64,000 bases of DNA from contig NZ_CP021377.1 of NCBI RefSeq assembly GCF_002157895.1, positions 62,001-126,000 of the forward strand, given 5' to 3'. The translations under genes and the position numbers were made by a program. The notes under the pieces were generated by a model. The model ran no database searches. It worked only from the letters and a program-made list of their open reading frames with translations, and was not told where the DNA came from. This document shows positions 53,320 to 60,964 of the stretch, in pieces (within the stretch, counting starts at the first letter, position 1; the number at the start of each line of letters is the position of its first letter). The DNA comes from Oceanisphaera profunda. Its GTDB lineage: Bacteria; Pseudomonadota; Gammaproteobacteria; Enterobacterales; Aeromonadaceae.

Positions 53320-53540
53320 GCCAGCTATGCTGGCCCCGCGAACAAGTTGCGGGCTACAAGAGAGAGGGCTTTTGTAGGCGTAAATTTATTCGCGCATTAC
53401 TCCGCAGGTGTAAATCTTAAAACCCGCCAGCTACGCTGACCCCGCGAAGTCCTCTTCGCCGAAGAGACGGCGGGCTACAAGTGCAGTATCTTTTGTAGGC
53501 GAACACTTGTTCTCGCATTGCAACCTAGGCGTAAATCTTT
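53320..53540. repeat. REP-type modular palindromes
   Basis: CAGCTATGCTGGCCCCGCGAACAAGTTGCGGGCTACAAG (53321-53360), TTGTAGGCGTAAATTTATTC/GCGCATTACTCCGCAGG with CCAGCTACGCTGACC, GAAGTCCTCTTCGCCGAAGA and CGGCGGGCTACAAG (53373-53480), then TTTTGTAGGCGAACACTTGT and CTCGCATTGCAACCTAGG (53487-53530). Arrangement as at 44470-44640. Confidence 0.85.
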
Positions 53541-53615
53541 CAACCATCCCGCGGCGCTGATGGGCGGGTTAGCCTTATGTTATGATGTGCCAATTTTAAG
53601 AAGTGAGTAGTAATC

Positions 53616-54413
53616 ATGGATTGGGATCCCGATGTGTTCCAGCGTAATGCCCTGCTCGCACAACTGGCAGGCTTAATTGATATTGACCATCAGCAATGGC
53701 CAACGGTGGCCGAGCTCAATGTGCACTTAAACCCGTCATTATCCGGTGAGCCCTTGCCGGTGCGCTTTATTAATGACGCAGAATTTAATGCGCTTAATTG
53801 CTACTACGAACAAGCGGTGGCCCAAGGCTTAGTACCCACCCGCGCACAAAACTGGCATGATTTTTTTGGCGCGGTGATCTGGGCTTTATTCCCGCAAACT
53901 AAAGCTTTGCTCAGCCGTTTGCACATGGACGACATCAGCGCGTTGGGTTTAAAGCGCACCCCAAGGCGAGACCGCATTACCCATTTTGATGAATGTGGTT
54001 TGGTATTGGCAGTCACCAATAAAGCCGAGGTACAAACGCTTTTAAAACAACATGCTTGGCAAACGCTGTTTATCGAGCAACGCGACTGCTTTGGTAGCCA
54101 GTGGCAGCCGTTTATATTTGGTCACGCCATATATGAGCAAGCCTTAGCGCCTTTTATTGGCTTAACGGCCAAATGCGTGCTGATTGAGGTGGAGCCTGAC
54201 TTTTTTACGCTGACACGGGCCGAGCAATATGCCCGCCTCGACCCACAGCTGGCCATTGAGCTGGAGCGCTCGGCCTTGTTTGACCGGCCTAGACCCTTGC
54301 TGCCGTTACCATTACTGGGCATTCCCGATTGGTGGCCCGCAAACGAAGACCCGGCATTTTATGAAAATCAGGATTACTTTCGCCCGGCGCGCCAGCTAAA
54401 GGGTGAAGGGTAA
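53616..54413 (+). CDS. DUF3025 family protein
   Basis: A 265-residue soluble protein of the DUF3025 family, found in many gamma- and betaproteobacteria, without known function. Typical features are NWHDFFGAVIWALFPQTKALLSRLHMDDI and RRDRITHFDECGLVLA, and FGHAIYEQALAPFIGLTAKC. No signal peptide or membrane segment. Single gene between a REP cluster and lpxM. GTGAGTAGTAATC precedes the ATG, a modest ribosome site. Confidence 0.85.
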   Translation: MDWDPDVFQRNALLAQLAGLIDIDHQQWPTVAELNVHLNPSLSGEPLPVRFINDAEFNALNCYYEQAVAQGLVPTRAQNWHDFFGAVIWALFPQTKALLSRLHMDDISALGLKRTPRRDRITHFDECGLVLAVTNKAEVQTLLKQHAWQTLFIEQRDCFGSQWQPFIFGHAIYEQALAPFIGLTAKCVLIEVEPDFFTLTRAEQYARLDPQLAIELERSALFDRPRPLLPLPLLGIPDWWPANEDPAFYENQDYFRPARQLKGEG

Positions 54414-54724
54414 CAAGATCAAATGACTCAAGACTATTTGCCACGCTTCTTTGTTACGAGAGTCACAGCAGAACACGGAATAATAGAGATCAGATCTGAC
54501 AGTGAAAGGCAGCGCCGAGCACCGAGCTGAACAAAGGGCGCTGTTTATATGTTAGCTGGGCGCTTAGCGCTGTTACTGCTTGTCGCTCGTGAACGGCGCC
54601 GGTGCGTTTGTGGCAAAGTATTATAGGGATCTGGTCTGTTATCGCGTAGGGCTAAAAACGTAATAGATGATTTGTAAGTCGTTTTTTTTTACACTGCTCG
54701 TCTCAATACTAAAAGGAATCTGCT
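54414..54724. other. Gap upstream of lpxM
   Basis: No gene. It contains a decayed TTCCGTG-type repeat (about 54440-54485) and two units of the heptamer type (GCGCCGA, GCACCGA at about 54511-54525). The lpxM promoter is presumably in 54640-54715, but no box is convincing. Confidence 0.5.
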
Positions 54725-55693
54725 GTGTCTGTGGCTGACCCCGTTTATGACCTCACGTTTAAACGTCATTATTTGCATCCAAAATACTGGCCTACTTGGC
54801 TGGCCATCGCCGCATTATGGCTGTTGGCGTGGCTACCAGTGCGCGCACGCGATGCCTTTGCCGGTGCTTTTACGCCGTTACTGATGCGCTTGGCCAAAAA
54901 GCCCTGCTATATTGCCCGTACCAACATTAAGCTGTGTTTTCCTGAGCTGAGCGCGCAGCAAGTGGATGACATCTTGGCCCATTCTATTCGCGCCGGCTTG
55001 ATGACGTTTATCAGTTACGGAGAGTGGACGGCCCGCAGTAAAGACTATTTGCAAAGCCGGTTTGTGGTGCAAGGCCAAGAGCACCTAGATGCCTGCTTGG
55101 CGGCAGACGAAAAAATCATTTTTATGATCCCTCACACCTGGGCCATAGATGCCGGCGGTTTGTATTTAACTTCGTTAGGCTTACCCATGTGCACCATGAT
55201 GCACAGCGCTAAAAATCAGGTGTTTGACTGGTTTATTAACCGCCAGCGCGCCCGTTTTAATGGCATTGTTTACGAGCGCGATGCGGGCATTAAAGCGGTG
55301 ATAAAAACCATTCGCTCTGGCAAACATTTCTTTTATTTGCCCGACCAAGACCATGGCCGAGAAGCCAGCTTGTTTGTGCCCTTTTTTGCCGAGCTTAAAG
55401 CCACCCTGCCCGCACTGCCCAAGCTGGTGAAGCTCACCGGTGCCAAGGTAATACCGGTGCTCAGCGTGTATAACACCAAACTGCATCGTTATGAGCTGAT
55501 CATGCGCCCGGCCATGGCGCCTTATCCTACCGCAGATTTAGCCGCCGACACCCGCGCCATGAACGCGGAAATAGAAGCGCTGTTAATTGAATGGCCCGAG
55601 CAATACATGTGGTTTTTAAAGTACTTTCAAACCCAAGTCGATAGCGATGAAGGCCGTTATGAAGCCGGTATTCGCGCCATTAGAAAGCGCTAA
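54725..55693 (+). CDS. lpxM: Lipid A secondary acyltransferase (LpxM/LpxL family)
   Basis: A 322-residue inner-membrane acyltransferase that adds a secondary acyl chain to Kdo2-lipid A. One N-terminal membrane anchor (YWPTWLAIAALWLLAWLPV). The HX4D catalytic motif is HTWAID, with later motifs FYLPDQDHGREASLFVPFF and the C-terminal EQYMWFLKYFQTQ (usual E-x-Y-x-W-x-x-x-R/F region). LpxM is favoured by the DQDHG motif, but LpxL cannot be excluded. Start GTG with AAGGAATC upstream. A 34-residue gene begins at its stop codon. Confidence 0.9.
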   Translation: MSVADPVYDLTFKRHYLHPKYWPTWLAIAALWLLAWLPVRARDAFAGAFTPLLMRLAKKPCYIARTNIKLCFPELSAQQVDDILAHSIRAGLMTFISYGEWTARSKDYLQSRFVVQGQEHLDACLAADEKIIFMIPHTWAIDAGGLYLTSLGLPMCTMMHSAKNQVFDWFINRQRARFNGIVYERDAGIKAVIKTIRSGKHFFYLPDQDHGREASLFVPFFAELKATLPALPKLVKLTGAKVIPVLSVYNTKLHRYELIMRPAMAPYPTADLAADTRAMNAEIEALLIEWPEQYMWFLKYFQTQVDSDEGRYEAGIRAIRKR

Positions 55694-55797
55694 TGGCAGC
55701 AGCACTGGAATATTTACTCTGGGTCAGCGTGGGCCTGCTTACACTCTGGTTGGTGGGTCGTATTGATGACTGGCTAATTAAGAAAGAGCAGCGCTAA
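55693..55797 (+). CDS. 34-residue membrane peptide coupled to lpxM
   Basis: The ATG shares a base with the lpxM stop (TAATG), giving a 34-residue product: one hydrophobic helix (LEYLLWVSVGLLTLWLVG) followed by a charged tail (RIDDWLIKKEQR). Single-pass inner-membrane peptide, not recognised. The coupling suggests it modulates or stabilises the acyltransferase. That is inference, and the short length leaves some chance that it is not a gene. Confidence 0.6.
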   Translation: MAAALEYLLWVSVGLLTLWLVGRIDDWLIKKEQR

Positions 55798-55895
55798 GCA
55801 CGTATGTAATGTATTACAACTTAGTGTAGATCTTGTGATCAAGCCTCAAACGGTCGAATGAATTCGACCGTACAACAAGCCAGAGCTAAACCGTA

Positions 55896-55989
55896 ACCTT
55901 GGTCGTTGCGAGGAGTGCAACGACGCGGCAATCCAGAGTTATATACCGCGCCGTTGTAGCATGGATTGCCGCGCTACGCTCGATGACCG
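55896..55989 (-). repeat. 94-bp GATTGCCGCG element, reverse copy
   Basis: In reverse complement it reads CGAGCGTAGCGCGGCAATCC, then CTACAACGGCGCGGTATA and GGATTGCCGCGTCGTTGCAC, CTCGCAACGACCAAGG, matching the element at 43252-43341 along its length with scattered differences. Confidence 0.85.
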
Positions 55990-56068
55990 AATAAAGCGCA
56001 TCACAACCGAGCTGCGTAAAGCTAGCGCGAAAAGCTGGCCGGCTTTGCGCAGCAACGCTAAAAACAAC

Positions 56069-56097
56069 AACGCCGAGTCTAAGACTCGGCGTTTTTT
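56069..56097 (+). terminator. Terminator downstream of the lpxM pair
   Basis: AACGCCGAGTC and GACTCGGCGTT form an 11-bp stem with a 3-base loop, followed by Ts on the plus strand. It separates lpxM from the convergent TauE/SafE gene. Confidence 0.92.
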
Positions 56098-56142
56098 TAC
56101 TTACGACATATAACCTATGTTGTCGCAAACCTAAGTCGCGGC

Positions 56143-56934
56143 TTAGCCTGGAAAAAACAAGAACTTGGCGCCCACAAGAATTAAGAAAACAGCAAAGCTG
56201 CGTTTAAGCGCCACGGCAGAGAGTTTATGTGCCCAGGTCGCCCCTAAGCGGGCAAAAGGCATACTGGCTAAACTTACGCCGATTAAGGCCGGTAAATACA
56301 CATAACCCCACGCCTCGGCCGGCAAGCCTTCATGAGCCAACCCGTGCACCACATAACTGAGCGCGCCCACTAAAGCGATGGGGAAACCACACACCGCAGA
56401 CACCGCCACCGCGCGTTGCATGGGCACCGAGCACCAGCTTAAAAACGGCACCGTGAGCGAGCCGCCACCAATGCCAAAGATACCGGACGCCCAGCCAATA
56501 ACCCCGCCCACCGCTACTTGCACCGGTTTACCCGGCAGTTGTGCGCCACTCTTAGGCGCTAAGCCAAACAGCATTTGTGCCGCCATTAACCACGCAAATA
56601 ACCCAATCAAACGCTGCAGTAAGGGCCCAGATAGTTTGTCCGCCGTATAGCCGCCGAGCCAAGCGCCAACCACAATGCCCACGGAGAGCATGGCCGCTAA
56701 ACGCCAGTCTATGGCTTTGCGGCCATGATGGGTATGAATAGCACTGAGCGAGGTAAACATAATGGTGGCCAGTGAGGTACCTACCGCCATGTGCGTTACC
56801 AGGTCACCGCCGATGCCTTGCAATTTAAAACTGATAATTAGCACCGGCACAATAATTAAGCCGCCCCCCACCCCAAATAAGCCCGCCAAGGTGCCAGCAA
56901 AAGCGCCCAAGGCCAGATACATTAACCAAGTCAT
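56143..56934 (-). CDS. TauE/SafE family anion exporter
   Basis: A 263-residue inner-membrane protein with about eight membrane segments and two TauE-type motifs: AGTLAGLFGVGGGLIIVPVLI at the N-terminus and ASGIFGIGGGSLTVPFLSW in the second half. Family members export sulfite, sulfoacetate or similar organosulfur anions. The substrate is not fixed. Monocistronic. Confidence 0.9.
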   Translation of the reverse strand: MTWLMYLALGAFAGTLAGLFGVGGGLIIVPVLIISFKLQGIGGDLVTHMAVGTSLATIMFTSLSAIHTHHGRKAIDWRLAAMLSVGIVVGAWLGGYTADKLSGPLLQRLIGLFAWLMAAQMLFGLAPKSGAQLPGKPVQVAVGGVIGWASGIFGIGGGSLTVPFLSWCSVPMQRAVAVSAVCGFPIALVGALSYVVHGLAHEGLPAEAWGYVYLPALIGVSLASMPFARLGATWAHKLSAVALKRSFAVFLILVGAKFLFFPG

Positions 56935-57077
56935 GATTGATTCCTAACGGATTGTTTTTAATAAGTGTGATATCAAATAAGTCCGACATTATGCCTGTAA
57001 AGCACAGTGATAAAAATAGGGTCTTGCAGCGCCACGTAAAACCAGCACCTCGTATCCATGCTCCAGCGTGAAAACGA

Positions 57078-57104
57078 AAACACCGAGCTGATGGCTCGGT
57101 GTTT
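57078..57104 (-). terminator. Terminator of motY
   Basis: AAACACCGAGC and GCTCGGTGTTT form an 11-bp stem with a 5-base loop. On the minus strand it is followed by TTCGTTTT. Located about 35 bases after the motY stop. Confidence 0.8.
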
Positions 57105-57136
57105 GGTATAACTTGATACTCAGCGCTGTACTCACG

Positions 57137-58009
57137 CTAAATTTGAGTTTTTGCGCCTAGACTGATGACCACGCGCCGGTTGGTATCACGGCCTTCTGCA
57201 CCTCGGTTGTCGGCAATCGGGCGGCGCTCGCCGTGCCCTTCTAGACTGATGCTGCCTTCTGGTAAGCCCAGCTCTAAAAAATAGGCTTTAATGGCTTTGG
57301 CTCTTTTTTGGGACAAGTCTTTATTATGATAAGCGGTGCCAAAACTGTCGGTGTAGGTATTAATTTCTACCTTATCGATATTAGGGTCGGCCTTCACGTA
57401 TTCAGCAATCATGGCTAAGCGCTGGCTGGAGTGCTCGGTCAGCATATCGGCGTTATTCACGTAGTTGAGCACACTAAAGGCGATGTCTTCAAAACTGTAA
57501 GGCAAAAGACTGGCCTGACAATCCAAGAAAGCCGCATAGCGGGCCCGAAAGTTGACCGATGATAACCCCACGCTGGTGAGCTGGCCTTTGCGATACCAAT
57601 CATCAAAATAAAAAGTCGGCCAACGCCCTTGGCTCAGTTCATCTAGCATCACCCACGCCGCCTGCTGCTCAACCATGGCATCAAACTGCTGGTAAAAGGT
57701 CACTCGTGATAAATGCTGAGCGCCACGGCCAGGTTGCCACTGTGGCGACTGACTGACGAGCGAGGCGGTTTGAGTGCGCGGCTGAGCACGCAGCGGGCTA
57801 AGGGCGAACACTAAGTTAATGTTTTTGCTCGCCTCACTAATAAAGGCGCCGGTGCCAAAGCTGGGAATGGGGTGCTCTAATCGGCACTCAATGGCCGAGT
57901 CTGCGGTAAGCCGCCATAAAGATTGATCTAAATTAGCAATATAGGCGCGGGGCTGTGCCCAAGCGGTAGTGCACAGAGTTAGCCCTGCCAGTAAGAATAT
58001 GATGCGCAC
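57137..58009 (-). CDS. motY: Na+-driven flagellar motor protein MotY
   Basis: A 290-residue periplasmic protein: signal peptide (MRIIFLLAGLTLCTTAWA), the MotY N-terminal domain (SLWRLTADSAIECRLEHPIPSFGTGAF, later FDDWYRKGQLTSVGLSSVNFRARYAAFLDC) and a C-terminal OmpA-like peptidoglycan-binding domain (about 180-285, EINTYTDSFGTAYHNKDLSQKRAKAI, GERRPIADNRGAEGRDTNRRV). MotY belongs to the T-ring of polar Na+-driven flagella and anchors the PomAB stator, implying polar flagella. Other flagellar genes are outside the window. Confidence 0.9.
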   Translation of the reverse strand: MRIIFLLAGLTLCTTAWAQPRAYIANLDQSLWRLTADSAIECRLEHPIPSFGTGAFISEASKNINLVFALSPLRAQPRTQTASLVSQSPQWQPGRGAQHLSRVTFYQQFDAMVEQQAAWVMLDELSQGRWPTFYFDDWYRKGQLTSVGLSSVNFRARYAAFLDCQASLLPYSFEDIAFSVLNYVNNADMLTEHSSQRLAMIAEYVKADPNIDKVEINTYTDSFGTAYHNKDLSQKRAKAIKAYFLELGLPEGSISLEGHGERRPIADNRGAEGRDTNRRVVISLGAKTQI

Positions 58010-58168
58010 GCCAGCTCTCCTATAAATCGATAATATTAGTATCGGCTAAGGGCATTTATTCTTTAGGAATTTAATGGTCGCTTTTGGGGCGGATACCCGT
58101 GCGCAAGATTAGACATTGTCGCACGGGTTGCTGCAGTGGTCGTTCTTATACGGGGTGCTCAATGCCGT

Positions 58169-59191
58169 TTAGCTGGGTAACACAACGCCATAAGCGTGGC
58201 CGTGGTCACGAATGTCAGCGGCCAAATGTGCTTTTTCTTCTGGCGATAACCAACAGGCTTCTACGCTATTTAGCGCCAACTCTAATATATTTTCATCGCT
58301 TAAATTTAAACCTTCTTGCAGCGCCTGATAGTTCGCATTCATATAACCGCCAAAGTAGGCCGGATCGTCTGAGTTAATGGTCACGCACACGCCGGCGGCC
58401 AAAAATTGCGGGATCGGCAGCTCACTCATGTGATTAATCACTTTTAACTTCAAATTAGACAGCGGGCATACGGTGAGCGGAATACGTTCTTGAGCCAAGC
58501 GCGCCATTAAAGGCGGGTCGGTAATGGCGGCCACGCCGTGATCGATGCGCTCCACGCCTAAGATATCCAGTGCATCACGAATATAGCTGGCCGGCCCTTC
58601 TTCTCCCGCATGGGCCACCAAGCGATAGCCTTGTTCAAGGGCGGCCGCGTAAACCCGGGCAAACTTAGTCGGAGGATTGCCTTTTTCAGCCGAATCTAGC
58701 CCCACGCCAGATAAATGATGACGGAAGGGTTCCGCCAAGCCTAGCGTCTCAAACGCTGAATCTTCGGATAAATGGCGTAAGAACGACATAATTAAGCGGC
58801 TGGTTAAGCCCCATTGTTGTCGCGCTTGTTCCAGCGCGCGCACTATGCCCTCGACCACCGCCGCCATGGGCACCCCTCGTTCCAAATGCGCTTGGGGATC
58901 AAAGAAAATCTCTACATGACGCACTTTATCGGCGTGCGAGCGCACTAAATAAGCCCAGGTTAAGTCAAAAAAGTCCTGCTCGGTGAGCAACACTTGCATC
59001 CCCGAATAATAGACATTAAGAAAAGACTGCAAGTCGTCAAACTGATAAGCGGCCTGTAAGGCGCTTTCATCTAAGTAATTGAGAGTGATACCATTACGCT
59101 TTGCTAACGCAAATACCAGCTCGGGCTCCAAGGTGCCCTCTATGTGCAGGTGTAACTCTACTTTGGGTAAGTCACTGATAAAATTTGACAT
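58169..59191 (-). CDS. Adenine deaminase (adenosine deaminase family)
   Basis: A 340-residue metal-dependent deaminase of the ADA superfamily. Metal ligands are in LHLHIEGTLEPE, AHAGEE (catalytic Glu) and INSDDPAYFGG. HIEGTLEPELVFALA and the SDDPAYFGGY segment are closer to adenine deaminases (Aah1 type, adenine to hypoxanthine) than to adenosine deaminases, which usually have HLDGSLRPET. ATG 59191 has GGAG nine bases upstream. The frame from 59266 adds 25 unlikely residues. Purine salvage. Confidence 0.9.
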   Translation of the reverse strand: MSNFISDLPKVELHLHIEGTLEPELVFALAKRNGITLNYLDESALQAAYQFDDLQSFLNVYYSGMQVLLTEQDFFDLTWAYLVRSHADKVRHVEIFFDPQAHLERGVPMAAVVEGIVRALEQARQQWGLTSRLIMSFLRHLSEDSAFETLGLAEPFRHHLSGVGLDSAEKGNPPTKFARVYAAALEQGYRLVAHAGEEGPASYIRDALDILGVERIDHGVAAITDPPLMARLAQERIPLTVCPLSNLKLKVINHMSELPIPQFLAAGVCVTINSDDPAYFGGYMNANYQALQEGLNLSDENILELALNSVEACWLSPEEKAHLAADIRDHGHAYGVVLPS

Positions 59192-59380
59192 GGCGTTTCT
59201 CCAGAGCCATCGACCAGCTAATAGTCGCCAGCTCAATTCGACGTTAAGTTCACGTAAATAGCGCACTTAAGTAAAGTATCAACATAACAAAAATTTAACC
59301 ATAAACGCCAGCACGGCGCTGGGCTAACGGTTGGAAGTGTGACCTAATAGCAAACGCCCCTTATAAAGGACCCTTTATTG

Positions 59381-60055
59381 ATGTTTTCTTTTCTCAAGCG
59401 CCTGGTGCGCTGGCTGTTAGCCTTGGTGATTGTACTGCCGTTATTGTTGACCTTGGTGTATCGTTTTTTACCGGTACCCGTCACGCCATTAATGCTGATC
59501 CGCCTGATTGAGGGCGAAAGCTTAAGCAAACACTGGCAACCGGCACACCGCATCGCTAACTCATTGAAAGCTTCTGTGATTGCCAGTGAGGATAATAAAT
59601 TTTGCCAACACAGCGGCTTTGACTGGGACGCCTTTGCCGATGTGGCAAGCGAATTTAAAAATGAAGGTAAACTGCGCGGCGGCAGCACCATTAGTATGCA
59701 AACCGCGAAAAATTTGTACTTATGGCCAGGCCGCAGTTGGGTACGCAAAGGGCTAGAGGCCGTTTATACGCCCATGCTGGAGCTGATGCTGCCCAAAGAG
59801 CGCATCATGACCTTGTATTTAAACATTGCCGAATTTGGCCCAGGTATTTATGGGGCAGAAGCGGCGGCACAAGCTTACTTTAATACTTCGGCGGCCAAAC
59901 TTTCGCCTTATCAATCTGCGCTCTTAGCGGCGGTGCTACCTAGCCCTCGCCAATATAATGCCGGACGACCTTCGGCTTATGTACAAGGCCGAGCCGCCAC
60001 CATTCGGTTGCGGGTAACACAGCTGGGTCCATTGCTTAGCTGCGTCAGTAAATAA
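59381..60055 (+). CDS. mtgA: Monofunctional biosynthetic peptidoglycan transglycosylase MtgA
   Basis: A 224-residue inner-membrane glycosyltransferase (GT51) that polymerises lipid II. One N-terminal membrane helix (WLLALVIVLPLLLTLVY). Family motifs: ASEDNKFCQHSGFDWDA (catalytic Glu), RGGSTISMQTAKNLYLW, KERIMTLYLNIAEFGPGIYG and LLAAVLPSPRQYN. ATG 59381 follows a TTG codon and AAAGGA lies ten bases upstream. Confidence 0.94.
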   Translation: MFSFLKRLVRWLLALVIVLPLLLTLVYRFLPVPVTPLMLIRLIEGESLSKHWQPAHRIANSLKASVIASEDNKFCQHSGFDWDAFADVASEFKNEGKLRGGSTISMQTAKNLYLWPGRSWVRKGLEAVYTPMLELMLPKERIMTLYLNIAEFGPGIYGAEAAAQAYFNTSAAKLSPYQSALLAAVLPSPRQYNAGRPSAYVQGRAATIRLRVTQLGPLLSCVSK

Positions 60056-60157
60056 ACTACGCGAGCCACCTGATGGGTGGCATTGTGACTGCCCTATGAA
60101 CCGGCAGCGCTCCGTAATCCATAAGATAAATAAAATAATGCAGCAAGGAGAGGTGCC

Positions 60158-60910
60158 GTGACTAAGAAAAATGTGATTTGTGATATTGATGGCGTCATCT
60201 TGCACAACAATGACTTGATACCCGGTGCCGATCTGTTTGTAAAGCGCCTACTCGAGCAAGGGATAAATCTGTTATTTTTAACCAATTACCCGGCGCAAAC
60301 GCCCAAGGATCTGCAAAACCGTTTTTACGCCGCCGGTATTGAAGTGCCTGAGTCGATGTTTTATACCTCAGCCATGGCCACGGCGGATTTTTTAAAACGC
60401 CAAAGTGGCGAAAAAGCCTATGTAATTGGCGAAGGCGCCTTGATCCATGAGCTTTATAATGCCGGCTTCACCATTACCGACATAGACCCAGACTTTGTAG
60501 TGGTGGGCGAAACGCGCAATTACAATTGGTCGATGATACAAATGGCCGCACGTTTTGTGTCACAAGGGGCGCGCTTTATCGCCACCAATCCCGACACCCA
60601 TGGCCCGAATATGCACCCCGCTTGCGGTGCCTTGTGTGCGCCTATTGAACGCATGACCGGCAAAAAGCCGTTTTATGTGGGTAAACCCAGCGCTTGGATC
60701 ATTCGCGCGGCACTCAATCACATGGACGCCCATTCGGAAAACACGCTGATCATCGGTGACAATCTAAATACCGATATTTTAGCGGGCTTTCAAGCGGGTT
60801 TAGATACGGTGCTGGTGCTGACCGGCGTCAGTCAAGTCAGCGATATTGATAAAATGCCCTTTTGCCCACAGCACGTGTACGCCTCTGTGGCCGACATTGA
60901 TTTGTTTTAA
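60158..60910 (+). CDS. nagD: HAD-family nucleotidase NagD
   Basis: A 250-residue HAD subfamily IIA phosphatase close to E. coli NagD: KNVICDIDGV with the nucleophile aspartate, LLFLTNYPAQT, VFYTSAMATADFLKRQ-like MFYTSAMATADFLKRQ, VIGEGALIHELY, FIATNPDTHG and KPFYVGKPSAWIIRAALN. NagD dephosphorylates UMP, GMP and other nucleotides in vitro. GTG start with AAGGAGAGGTGCC upstream. Confidence 0.93.
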   Translation: MTKKNVICDIDGVILHNNDLIPGADLFVKRLLEQGINLLFLTNYPAQTPKDLQNRFYAAGIEVPESMFYTSAMATADFLKRQSGEKAYVIGEGALIHELYNAGFTITDIDPDFVVVGETRNYNWSMIQMAARFVSQGARFIATNPDTHGPNMHPACGALCAPIERMTGKKPFYVGKPSAWIIRAALNHMDAHSENTLIIGDNLNTDILAGFQAGLDTVLVLTGVSQVSDIDKMPFCPQHVYASVADIDLF

Positions 60911-60964
60911 GCTGTTTATTTTAATCTAAGTTGTTTTAATTGGTTTTCAACGTAAGAAGAGCTC

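Larger units (their letters stand above)
55798..56142. other. Gap after the lpxM pair
   Basis: Holds the reverse copy of the 90-95-bp element and a strong plus-strand terminator. No gene is seen. Confidence 0.6.

Noticed and set aside
59344-59748. 134-codon minus-strand frame opposite mtgA
   Set aside because: It lies antisense to a clear MtgA sequence with all family motifs. It is a shadow frame.
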